DNA of 13,262 nt from Cyclostephanos tholiformis (taxonomy: Eukaryota; Bacillariophyta; Thalassiosirophyceae; Thalassiosirales; Thalassiosiraceae): NCBI GenBank assembly GCA_036939975.1, contig JALLPB010000746.1, forward strand, positions 1-13,262, read 5' to 3'. Numbering within the stretch: position 1 is the stretch's first letter; each line of letters opens with the position of its first letter. Under the pieces are notes generated by a model. The model was given only the letters and a program-made list of their open reading frames with translations, had not been told where the DNA came from and did no database searches. Made by a program: the position numbers and the translations under genes. Shown here one piece after another: positions 1 through 8,512 of this stretch.

Positions 1-258
1 AGGGGTTGGCGGGAAAAAACTGTCGAACGATTTAGCTGTCACATCCTTGCACATTTTAGCTGTCCCTTAATCCCCGGTTTTTACGGTAATAATGGGTACG
101 TAGGTAGATGTGGTATTCCCCACATGGTCACAAACAAAAGAGGCCGCTCCAATACATAATCCAGCGACCGTCACCGGCGGCCTTCGTCGACGGACTCTCA
201 CCGTGTAAGAGAAAAGTAACAGCGAAGAAAAAAAAAACAGCAGACGAACAGCAACGCC
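1..258. promoter_or_regulatory. 5' flank of the syntaxin-5 gene
   Basis: No gene is callable here. The stretch holds a 10-bp direct repeat (TTTAGCTGTC at 31–40 and 55–64), a 6-bp-arm inverted repeat around the ATGTGG/CCACAT pair near 108–126, and an A-rich stretch ending about 20 bases before the ATG at 259. It probably contains the promoter and 5' UTR of the gene that follows. The repeats may be chance. Confidence 0.4.
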
Positions 259-1716
259 ATGGCTGATCGAAGCGATGAGTTTTTCGCTTTGGCCCGCTCC
301 ATCCCCGCCACAGGCGCCATGAGTGCCATCCGCGTCGGGGGCTTGGCCGCATCCTCGTCATCCCAACCTTCGGGCGATGCCCGTCCGACGCCCTCGCAGC
401 AGCAGCAGAGCCCCGCCCTCGTCGAGCTGCGTAAGTTTCGCACCGTAGCTTCGGAAATATCGCGAGACGTTTCCAACACATCCTCGCTCCTGGCGGAACT
501 GTCCCGCCTCGTTAAGACCGGCGCCGGGGGGACGCGCATGTTCGCCGACGAATCCGCCAACGAGCGCGCCGACGCGTTGGTACTACGCATCAAGTCCAGC
601 ATCGAGGGGTTGCATTTCAGGTTGGAAGAAGCGAGTTCGTCCTTGGACTACTCGAGGCGAAGGTTGGGGAAGAATTCTCAGGCCGGGTTGGAGGCTAGCA
701 ACCTGGTGGGACAATTGAAGGAGGACTTCGGCAAGACCGCGAGCAGTTTCAAGGCGGTTTTGGAGCAACGCAGTAACGGGATGAAGGAAACTAATGACAG
801 AAAACGAAGAGTGATCGGCGGTGATGATGGGGGGGGAGCATTGGACAACCACGCAGCCGGCGGGGGGGGGGGATTGGAGGAGCGAGTGGATTTGATAACA
901 TTAATGAACAAGCCTGCCGTATATGGCGGGGATCAACGAGCATCATCGCTCGATGATATGGGTGGAATAGGTGGTGGGATCGGAGGGGGGGGTGGTATTG
1001 GTGGCATGCCAACGCTAGATTTGACTAGTGGTATGTTGGCCATGGCGCAACGTCATCAGGATAGGACGGGCGGATTACCCGCGGGGGAGAGTAGTTCTCA
1101 GCTTCCTCGTCCACGTGAGTAAATGAAAGACATGACATGTATCATCGATATTTTCATTATGATTCATGAAAATGAGCTGAACAAATCACCTCCTCTCTAC
1201 TGCTTACCAAATGAAGATGGAATATCCTCTAGCCCTTACGACGGCCGAAATTTACGACTGCGCCACGCTAGCTCCGCCCCCTTCGACTCCTCGAGCCCCA
1301 TACCAACTTTCTCCGGAGGGTCCTCCTCCTACTATCCCAACTCTCCATACAATCCATCTGCAGTTCCCCTAACGCCCATGGAAATCCAACGTATGGAATC
1401 TGGACAGCAGAGTCAGTATCAACTCATACCCGACCAGGACTATTTACGTCAGCGTGCTGATGCCATGACGCAGGTGGAATCAAACATCGTCGAGTTGGGA
1501 ACGATCTTCCAAAAGTTGGCGGTGATGGTAAATGAACATAGGGATATGGTGATGAGGGTGGAGGATAATGTCGAGGAAGCGAATACTAATTTGAACCTGA
1601 GCATGGCAGCTTTGACTGACACGTTGCAAAGTTTACAAACGAATAGGTTGTTGATGGCGAAAGTGTTGGGTATTGTTGTACTCTTCATTATTATGTTTAT
1701 CATTTTCTTTGCTTGA
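259..1716 (+). CDS. STX5: Syntaxin-5/Sed5-type Golgi Qa-SNARE, two exons
   Basis: This is a tail-anchored Qa-SNARE of ER–Golgi and intra-Golgi fusion. I read exons 259–1114 and 1217–1716, with a 102-nt intron GTGAGT…AATGAAG. The donor leaves one base and the acceptor supplies two, so the frame is kept and the product is 451 residues, against about 355 in human STX5. The N-terminus has a DRSDEF motif at residues 3–8, matching the Sly1/Munc18-binding N-peptide (DRTxEF) of Sed5. An Habc-like helical region follows, then a Gly/Ser/Pro-rich linker at about 255–355. The SNARE motif spans about 359–420, with the central-layer glutamine at 384 in ELGTIFQKLAVMV, very close to animal syntaxin-5. The tail is a hydrophobic anchor at 435–451 with almost no luminal residues. 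The acceptor is weak, with AAG and an imperfect pyrimidine tract, but it is the best candidate that restores frame. The family call is very secure; the exact junction is less so. Confidence 0.93.
1115..1216 (+). other. Intron of the syntaxin-5 gene
   Basis: The donor is GTGAGT at 1115 and the acceptor AAG ends at 1216, after the pyrimidine-rich CCTCCTCTCTACTGCTTACC. Reading into the intron meets a TAA six bases after the donor. The better-looking CTCTAG at 1227–1232 would put the SNARE domain out of frame, so 1216 is preferred. RNA reads are needed to settle this. Confidence 0.7.
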
Positions 1717-1825
1717 TTTTGGGTGTCAAATAAGAAAGGAGATTGTAGCCATTACGTTTCTTGGTATTGTGTAAGGTTTTTAAGAAGCCCACTGTCAACA
1801 ATTGCACATTTGCACAATTTCGCGT
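1717..1825. other. Convergent 3' ends of the syntaxin-5 and ATP-grasp genes
   Basis: 109 bases lie between the two stop codons of a tail-to-tail pair. The stretch is AT-rich and has no open frame of interest. Both 3' UTRs must fit in or overlap here. Confidence 0.6.
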
Positions 1826-3469
1826 TTACTGTTCCGATCCAGGAGTTGTCGCCTCTTCGACTTCAAATAATGTTGGCATCAACTCAATGATTCGTTGAAA
1901 ATCAGTCTCAAATATTTTCGGGTCGGGATGTGCCAGTTGAATCCACCCCGCGTCGGTCTTGATATCGACTGTTGGGTATATTTGCGTTCCAACCTCGAGG
2001 AAATTACTGTATACCTCCATATTATGTACACTTGCCATAGCCTCAATTTCATACAGGGCCGCGTCATTCACGCGCTTCAAAGTGCCATACTCGCTATTGA
2101 CCAGATGGACCATACAAGCATTCATCCGCGTTGTGGGAATGTCCGGGATTAGGTCCCACTCAAGACGGTTTCCGTCGGCATTGAAGGGCATGCCGTCGGG
2201 GGCGGCGCTGTCGTCGCCATCGCGACCGAAATAGGCCGCCAACAACACGTCGTATATGTTGTACCCGATCCCGCCCATCGTTAGGAGAAGGAAATCCATA
2301 TTGTGTTGGCGACAGTTTACCTCCACCAATCGCGGACCGTCCGGTGTAACGATGACCTCGCTGTGCGTGATTCCCCACCGTATATCCAAGGCTTTTAGAC
2401 AGCCGTTGAGATACGCGTGCATCGCGGGACATATCGGCTCCATTACGCCGTCGTCGTCGTCGTAAAGTCTCGTGGCATAATACACGAAGGGAGCGCCGTT
2501 CGCCGGCCTCTTGTCGTACTTCCATATGGCGACGATTTTGAGCTCGCCGTCCCTCGATACCGTATCGATGGCATATTCCTGACCATTCGCGAATTCCTGG
2601 ATCAATACCGCATCGTGCCTCTGTCCGGGCGAACCGAAAACGCCCGAGCCGTGGATTATGTCGTACGCGCGCGTTACGGAGTCCAAATCGTCGCACAGGC
2701 ACACGTTGTAACTCCCGCATCCTCGTACGGGCTTGACCACGACTCGACGATCATACTCGCCGCCGCCGTCGCCGTCGCGGTCGAGCGACAGCAGCGCACT
2801 CGCGTACTCGATCGCATCCTCCCGAGAACTGCACAACCGCTGTCGCAATGCCGGCAGCCCCGAGCTCCGTATCGCCTCGATCATGAGGTGCTTATCGCGA
2901 CGTTCCTCCCTGACGCCGCCGGGATTGCGCGTCGTCACATTCAACCACTCGGCGAGCCGTTCCGCGTGTGCCAATCCGGAATCGGAATCGCAGACCAATG
3001 CGGTCATTTCGTACCCCCTCCAGCCTCCCCCTCCCATCGTCGTCGACGCGACGTCGTATTCGAGACGATTGCGCCACTCGTCCACCTCCTCAAACGACGA
3101 GGGCATGCACATTGACAACGATTCCATGATGTCGTCAGGTCGATCGTCCGGCCCGAGATGGAGGAAGTAACCACGCATGTAGTCCGAGTACAGCGACAGC
3201 GTGGCCACGCCGTACGCGTCCCGCGCCCGTTCCGCGAGGTATTGGCCGTGGACCTCGCAGAAGCTATCCATCAATAGTAGTATCCTCAATTTCTGATCAT
3301 GCGGACGATCATCCCCATGATAGGGTGGCGTTTGCCCTGTCGGGAATACTAAACGGGGAATCTTGGGCGGGATGTCGAATGATGATAACAACGGCGCACC
3401 ACTCGATGACGATGGGCATCCCCGTCCTTCTGATGGATGGTCCGACCGTTGTTCCCCCTCCAACGCCAG

Positions 3470-3500
<31 letters not shown>

Positions 3501-3802
3501 AGCGTGATAACGCCTCCTTCGGTCCGAGAATCATCGAGATCGTTTTCTCCGCCACGGATGGAAACTAGCAATCTTCTCGACTGCGACGAGGTCGACTTTC
3601 TCGCCATATAACAATACGGACGATCGCGTGCGGTCGACGGAACATTCCGTGGCAACAGGCGTGTTCGATGATGATGGGAGGATGAGAATACCGATGGGGG
3701 CGGTGGAGGGTGGTGTCGCCATCCATCGACGGAATGACTACTGAGTCCTACCACCGCCGATAAGGCCAGCAAGGTCCGGCACGCCACGGACATTGAAGCC
3801 AT
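1826..3802 (-). CDS. ATP-grasp ligase-like protein with secretory leader
   Basis: The product is 658 residues if translation starts at the ATG at 3802. The frame stays open 58 codons upstream, but that part runs through the shared promoter and looks non-coding, while MASMSVACRTLLALSAVVGL makes a good signal peptide. A low-complexity stretch follows (His/Pro/Arg/Ser, with ten Ser at about 102–111). The conserved part starts near 171 with a Rossmann-like pre-ATP-grasp strand (KLRILLLMDS). ATP-grasp motifs follow in order: RRDKHLMIEAIRSSGLP (K304), VVVKPVRGCGS (K357), IQEFANGQEYAIDTV (E403, E409), THSEV (E482) and RLVEVNCRQ (E494, N496), the last residues being the usual Mg-ATP ligands. By family knowledge such enzymes join a carboxylate to an amine through an acyl-phosphate; the layout resembles the L-amino-acid ligase/carnosine-synthase-like group. 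The substrate cannot be told. No clear ASAF-type plastid motif is seen, so entry to the ER is better supported than plastid import. It shares a promoter region with NAE1. Confidence 0.85.
3471..3500. repeat. (GAT)10 microsatellite coding for poly-Ser
   Basis: Ten perfect GAT units on the + strand are read as a ten-serine tract in the linker between the leader and the catalytic part of the ATP-grasp protein. A length-variable spacer is the likely role. Confidence 0.9.
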
Positions 3803-4046
3803 CGTATCATCGACTCCGTCGGTCCACCCTCGCTCTGTAGAGTGGTTTTGTAGTGGGCGATGGAATGGAATGACGCATACTACCTTACAACATAGTACTC
3901 CTATATTATTATGGTTCCCGCCACGACGAAAGTTGACACAAAAATCCAAACACGAGAAATCGTCCCGCCCCGCCACCCGGCGTGCAGCTATGGTACCTAC
4001 TTAGCTCCCTCCCGCCCGCCCCCCGACCTCCGTATCGTATCTCATC
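3803..4046. promoter_or_regulatory. Bidirectional promoter between ATP-grasp and NAE1 genes
   Basis: 244 bases separate two divergent start codons. The left half is AT-richer (TATATTATTATGG near 3902–3914). The right half, just upstream of the NAE1 ATG, is C-rich. TAGAGTGGTTTT at 3838–3849 recurs at 12245–12256, in both cases upstream of a minus-strand gene. No site is proven. Confidence 0.5.
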
Positions 4047-4565
4047 ATGGCAACCAACGACAAGTACGATCGTCAACTACGACTCTGGGGCGCGTCCGGA
4101 CAACGCGCGCTGGGAAATACCCTCGTCTTATTGATCGGGACATCGGCGTGCGGGACCGAGACGCTCAAGAATTTGGTACTACCCGGCGTTGGATCCATAT
4201 TGGTCGTGGACGACGACGACGATCCGGCGAGGTGGGGGACATCGGCATCCCCCCCCCCCCCCGGCCCATCACCGTCGAGATTCCCATCGCCATCGTCCAA
4301 TTTCTTCCTCCCGCCGCCGCCTCCGTCGCCGTTCGGCGGCGATCGGGATGACGTCGACGTCGATGCGTCACGACCCACCGCCTCCACCACCACCACCCCC
4401 AATAGCAACGCCGCCACGGCGTGCGCTTTGCTGACGGAGCTCAATCCCGACGTCGTCGGCCATCACCTCTCCGTGCCGTCGTTGGAGGGATGCGATTACG
4501 ATTCGCTATTCGCCAATCTCGCGAGGGATGGTCCTCCAATGTCGTCGTCGTCGTCGTCGTCGTCA

Positions 4566-4597
<32 letters not shown>

Positions 4598-6146
4598 CTC
4601 CTCTGGGACGTCGGCGCCGCCGATACGGAAGGTCCTCGTAATATCAGCCGATCAGCCGTCGACGGTCCTCCTGCCCCTCTCGCGCGCGTGTCACGCCCGA
4701 TCGTTGCCGCTGATCGTCGTGCGATCCTACGGCCTCCTCGGGTACGTACGTATCCAGGCCCCGATGCCCTACCATCCGGTGATCGAATCCCGTCCGTCCC
4801 ATCGTCTGCCGGATCTGAGACTATCGCGCCATCCCGCCTTCGACGGATTGCGGGACGTTATGTCGAGCTCGACGGATTTGGAATGCGTCGTCGACACGAG
4901 GGATCGTAGTCACGCGCCGTTCGTGATCGTGCTCCTGCAGGCGCTGGAACGGTGGAGGGGGAAGAAGCGCGACGACGACGACGGCGTCGCCGACGATGGA
5001 TCGTCCACCGTCGTCGTCGGGGGGCGGGGACATCATCCCGTAACTATCGCGGAGAAGGACGAGTTCCGATCGATCGTGAGGGACATGACCAGGGATTCGA
5101 GCCGCGAGGTCAACTTCGTGGAGGCGCTGCGTGAGGCTCATCTGGTCTGGACCGACGGTAGGATATCGGACGAGGTCAGGGACGTCCTGGACAGGGTGGA
5201 CGAGGAGTCGTTCTTACGCGCGGCGATGAAGTCGGATATGGACGTCGAGGGAGGTTCGTCGTCCTATGTCGGTCCGGAGATTCCGTCCCACGTGCTCCAT
5301 TTTCAATTGCTCGTCCTTGCCCTGAAGAGGTTCCTCGTGGCCAACGACGATTACCCCCCGTTGGAGGGGACCATCCCCGACATGACCAGCGATACGGCGC
5401 GGTACGTGGCGCTGCAGGAGGCGTATCGACGCCAGGCCGAGAGGGACAGGTCGGCCATCGACGAATGCGCGAGGTTCGTATTGGCCGAATGCGAGCGTCG
5501 ATCCGACGGGTGCGAATTAAGGGTCGGGATGCCCACCGACGACGAGGTCCGGACCTTCTGTAAGAATTCGCGTTATTTGCGCATCCTCGAGACTCGTCCG
5601 TTATTCGCCGAGTACGCCCTCCAGGATCCGGCGAGTCCCGTCGTCGCCTCGTTCGCCTCGTCGGCGGTGGGGGGGGAAGGCAACTTCGACGCCATCCAAT
5701 CGGACGTCAGGGACGATCTCCTCGTGACGACGATGGAACCGCACGAGACCGATCCGATGCAAACGCCGATGCTTTGGTGGATCGCCCTGCGCGCGTGCGA
5801 CGCCTTCTACGACCGTCATGGACATTACCCCGGCAAGCACGACCAGGACCTGGCCTTAGAGGCGGACGCCAACGAGGTGTACGGGTGCATGGTCCGCATC
5901 GTCGGGAGCATGGGGTTGGACGAGTCCGACATCATCGTGAAATATTTGCTCGATCGGACGAAGGGAATGGACATGGCGAGGGAGGTGGTGCGATACGACG
6001 AGGCCGAAATACACAACATCGCGGCGGTGGTGGGCGGAGTGGCATCCCAGGAGGCCGTGAAGTTGATCACCGGGCAGTACGTCCCCGTCAACGACACCTA
6101 CGTTTACAATGGGATCGCGTCGACTGCGGGGGTGTATCGCTTCTGA
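4047..6146 (+). CDS. NAE1: NEDD8-activating enzyme E1 regulatory subunit (APPBP1/AXR1/ULA1)
   Basis: This is the partner of UBA3/ECR1 in the heterodimeric E1 that adenylates NEDD8 and passes it to UBC12 for cullin neddylation. The 699 residues form one uninterrupted exon. It opens with KYDRQLRLWGASGQ (6–19) and a pseudo-Rossmann segment GTSACGTETLKNLVLPGVGS (31–50), both diagnostic. Further family landmarks are NFFL (85–88), VVRSYGLLGYVRI (224–236), HPVIES (243–248), DLRL (256–259), GTIPDMTSDTARYVALQ (441–457), CKNSRYLRI (505–513) and the C-terminal repression-domain-like HNIAAVVGGVASQEAVKLIT (656–675) with NDTYVYNGI (682–690). The human protein is 534 residues. The excess lies in Asp/Pro/Thr-rich insertions at about 55–120, a 21-Ser run at 166–186 and smaller acidic loops. 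As known for the family, this subunit lacks the catalytic cysteine. The start is the first in-frame ATG and fits the family N-terminus. Confidence 0.96.
4542..4604 (+). repeat. TCN microsatellite coding for 21 serines
   Basis: 63 bases, mostly TCG with interspersed TCA and ending TCC TCC TCT, encode an uninterrupted 21-serine tract in NAE1. The mixed codons suggest the tract has accumulated substitutions, although slippage is still possible. Confidence 0.95.
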
Positions 6147-6399
6147 GACCTGGTGATTGACTAGGTATGCAAGGAAGAAATATAATAAGGGGTGGTTTTC
6201 CATGAAGTATCACGATTGCTTTCAGGGTTCCCAACTCACAAAATCATGTCATAACGCGCACAAAATAGTCGCCCAATCAGCAAGACAATCATGACTGTTT
6301 TTAGACAGGTGCTCACTTCATTTACTTTAAAAAAAAATTAACCATAAAATAACTCATACCGCCCAACAACAGAAGTTAGAAGAGCGGATTGACTTGAGA
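6147..6399. other. Convergent 3' region of NAE1 and the acidic membrane-protein gene
   Basis: 253 AT-rich bases lie between two stop codons facing each other. There is a T/A-rich block (TTTAAAAAAAAATTAA near 6324–6340) and no supported open frame or RNA gene. It presumably holds both 3' UTRs. Confidence 0.55.
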
Positions 6400-8324
6400 T
6401 TATTCCTCGGCCTCATGTGATGCAGCTGACCCATCATTTTCTTCTTCGTCTTCTTTGGAATCATCGGGAGCAGACTTAGCCTCGTCTTCAGATTCGGAAG
6501 TCTCATCGCGTTTTTCTTTGCCTTCGTTGGAATCATCGGGGGCAGACTTAGAAGCCTTGTTCATCTTCAATTCGGCACGTGCCTGGTATGGCTCCTTCTC
6601 GGCCTTCTCGACGTCTTTCGACTTCCCATCGGCACTATTATCGCTCGCTTTGGACTTGTCATTCGCACTATTATCACTATCCTTGGATTTGTCGTCGGCA
6701 CCACCATCGCTATCCTTGTCTGCTTTGTTTGATTTGTCTTCGGCACTATCATCGCTTACTGCCTTTGGATTTTTCCCGCCCCTCAACTTCAGGCTATCAA
6801 TATCGTCTGGGGCGTTCCTCTTCTTCGCTTGCATTTCTTCGAACTTTTTCCTCAGTTCCTTCCTTTTAGCGGCCTTCGCACGCCTCGTGTTCTCAATGTC
6901 ATCCTGTGGTTCGGATTGAAACATTGGTAAATTGTGGGGGTGAGATCTTTTTGTCGGTAAATGAAAATACAAAAGCGCCGAGAGGAGGAATGTGATGATT
7001 TAAACTCTTACCAACTTTTTCCCCGTTACTTCCTCGACCACGCTATCCCTTATCCTTTTCGCCTTCTCCGGCAGGCTATCTTTCACCGCCGTGGCAACGT
7101 CGTCGATCTCGTCTTTTAAATCTTCCACGACCACCGACTGTGCCTCGCGAACGTCCTCCGCGATCTAAAATGTAGGTCAGGGGAAGGAAAGTGAGCAACG
7201 AATTCGGTCGAGTGGGAGGAGGGGGGGAAAGGGAGATCGGNGTGAGCAACGAATTCGGTCGAGTGGGAGGAGGGGGGGAAAGGGGGTGGGGTGGGGTGGG
7301 GGTGGGGAAGGGGGGGACAATATTCGATCGAAGTTTTGTACGCGGAAAAGGGGGGGGAAAAAAATAACCACGTCGTCACTCTCACATCGCGGGCATTCAT
7401 ATTCGTCCGTCTATCCTCCTCCAACACGCTCTTGATCTCGTCCTTCTTCATCGCTTTTACCGAATCCGCCCTGGACCTGAATTCCGCCTTCGCATCGAGC
7501 TCCAATTTCTCCGATATCCTCTTGGCGATCGCATCCAATTGCTGTTCGGTCAGCTCAATGTCCGAGGACGCATCGGACACGGCCGCGGCGTCGTCGTCGT
7601 CGTCGTCGTCGCCGTGCCCTCGACGCTCGTCGTTCCCGTAACCGAAGGCCCTGCCGAGATAGGACGATATGGAATCCTCCATAGTCCTAACGGCGGTCGC
7701 GAGCATGGAGTTGTACGTATCGACCTCCCTGAGCTCGACCATATCGACGTCCGCGAGGACGTTCTGGACTTCGACTTCGAGATCGTCCTCGTCCTTCATG
7801 ATGTCGTGTATGAGGGAGGTGTCCTCGTCGCGACTGCCGCCGTCGTCATCGTGGCTGGTATCGAGGGCGGCGGCGGCGTGGGCGGGATTGATCGGGGCGA
7901 TTTTTTCGTCGAGTTTGGCCCCCTCGATGACCCCCCGGAGCTTTTGCACCGCCTTCTCCGGCATTATTTCCGCCCTGTTCCGCAGTTTCTTAGCGGCGCG
8001 CTTTTGCTTCCTATCCCCCTCGCTCTCGTGGACGTAGACGATGCAGCCCAGGAAGGTTAGTATGAGGATGTAATATGCGCACTTTTTCAGGATGCTTAAT
8101 AATGGGAGGAGCGAGGGGAGAGAGAGCGAGGGGGGGGGGGGGGGGGATTACGTGAGCGCGAACGAATAATAATATTATATACGAATGTGAAATTTTGTGG
8201 GAGTGTGGAATCCCCGCCACCGCACTCACTTTGGACTTTCTTTGTGGGAATATGCCTCGACGACACGCCGCGTCGATGTCATTGTTAGCGGTTGCATTTC
8301 CTCGTCGGTCTGAATGTTCTCCAT
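6400..8324 (-). CDS. Unrecognised acidic single-pass membrane protein, four exons
   Basis: I do not recognise this gene. It is rebuilt from four minus-strand exons whose phases all match: 8324–8230, 8094–7386, 7164–7012 and 6903–6400. The introns start GTGAGT, GTGAGA and GTAAGA and end TTAAG, TTTTAG and CACAG. The product is 486 residues. A short N-terminal tail (1–36) precedes a membrane segment at about 37–53 (CAYYILILTFLGCIVYV), then a Lys/Arg cluster at 60–72. A long charged, helix-prone region follows, with an Asp run (GDDDDDDDAA) and repeated PEKA-containing helices. The last exon starts with a basic coil (RRAKAAKRKELRKKFEEMQ) and ends in degenerate acidic Ser/Asp/Lys repeats. The most likely layout is a type II or signal-anchored protein of the endomembrane system with a long acidic soluble part; orientation is inferred. 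Splice sites are supported by phase and open frame, not by RNA. It shares a promoter region with the golgin TMF. Confidence 0.75.
6455..6551 (-). repeat. 72-bp period repeat at the acidic C-terminus
   Basis: A 25-base block at 6455–6479 recurs at 6527–6551 with one mismatch. The product shows it as KSAPDDS(N/K)E at the start of two successive 24-residue acidic units. Confidence 0.8.
6629..6760 (-). repeat. 33-bp period degenerate coding repeats
   Basis: Units at 6629–6661 and 6662–6694, a longer one at 6695–6739 and a partial one at 6740–6760 encode imperfect copies of an 11-residue motif around DNSAxDKSKxS. This is a disordered acidic/basic repeat typical of fast-evolving tails. Confidence 0.75.
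7191..7284. repeat. 43-bp direct duplication flanking an N
   Basis: Bases 7191–7233 and 7242–7284 are identical. Only eight bases separate them (AGATCGG plus N at 7241). The block begins GTGAGCAACGAATTCGGTCG and ends in a G-rich run. It may be a true tandem duplication or an assembly join where two contigs with the same end were abutted. Confidence 0.95.
7279..7316 (+). repeat. G-rich tract with quadruplex-forming pattern
   Basis: Six G-runs of four or more, separated by single T or by AA, lie on the + strand inside intron 2 of a minus-strand gene. The non-template strand of that gene is C-rich, so a quadruplex would form on the template DNA strand rather than in the RNA. Confidence 0.8.
8095..8229 (-). 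other. Intron 1 of the acidic membrane-protein gene
   Basis: 135 nt, from donor GTGAGT at 8229 to acceptor TTAAG ending at 8095. It contains a run of 17 C on the coding strand (8130–8146) followed by a pyrimidine tract. Exon 1 leaves two bases and exon 2 begins with one, giving an Asn codon across the junction. Confidence 0.75.
8130..8146 (+). repeat. Homopolymer of 17 G
   Basis: An uninterrupted G17 on the + strand acts as the polypyrimidine tract of intron 1 on the minus strand. Its exact length is prone to sequencing error and slippage. Confidence 0.9.
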
Positions 8325-8512
8325 GGTTTGTTGAGGTTGCAAACGAAGACTTGGATGTCAGAGTCCTTTCCTCTCTCTCAAAATATAATATTATTATGAG
8401 AAGATATTTTACATATCGTACACTCTGCGGCGGGGCCGTTTCGATTTCTTACGTGGAGATTGGTACCAGTTTCTACGTGAGTTAAAACCATAAACCAAAA
8501 ACAAATCTTTTC
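8325..8512. promoter_or_regulatory. Bidirectional promoter between the acidic membrane-protein and TMF genes
   Basis: 188 bases separate divergent ATGs. They hold an AT-rich box (AAAATATAATATTATTATG near 8380–8398) and two ACGTG cores at 8451–8455 and 8475–8479, 24 bases apart, close to the TMF start. ACGTG is the core of bZIP/bHLH sites in general; binding here is inference. Confidence 0.5.

Larger units (their letters stand above)
7165..7385 (-). other. Intron 2 of the acidic membrane-protein gene
   Basis: 221 nt, with donor GTGAGA and acceptor TACATTTTAG, phase 0 on both sides. It is about twice the length of the other introns because it contains a duplicated 43-base block, an N and a G-rich run (C-rich in the transcript). 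Confidence 0.8.

Noticed and set aside
1123..1216. An ATG at 1123 opening a frame into the syntaxin SNARE domain as a separate gene
   Set aside because: The first 94 bases are intron: a strong GTGAGT donor lies just before, the frame joins phase-correctly to exon 1, and a SNARE motif split from its Habc part is unlikely.
1227..1232. CTCTAG as the syntaxin intron acceptor
   Set aside because: It has a better consensus, but it would shift the SNARE domain out of frame with the only good donor.
3349..3555. Open frame with a run of nine His on the minus strand
   Set aside because: Shadow of the GAT microsatellite inside the ATP-grasp gene; the other frame carries the conserved enzyme.
3803..3976. 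58-codon upstream extension of the ATP-grasp frame
   Set aside because: It runs through most of the short promoter shared with NAE1 and would bury the signal-peptide-like sequence that begins at the Met at 3802.
4165..4444. Several overlapping Arg/Pro/Asp-rich open frames on both strands across the NAE1 insertions
   Set aside because: Low-complexity triplet DNA stays open in many frames; only the NAE1 frame shows family conservation on both sides.
6774..6791. LKLRGG near residues 357–362 of the acidic membrane protein, resembling a ubiquitin C-terminus
   Set aside because: No ubiquitin fold precedes it, the context is a charged disordered coil, and it is internal. A chance match.
8166..8397. 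13-bp inverted repeat (8166–8178 and 8385–8397) flanking exon 1 of the membrane protein, as if from a small transposon
   Set aside because: The arms are pure AT low complexity and no target duplication was seen, so chance is the simpler explanation.
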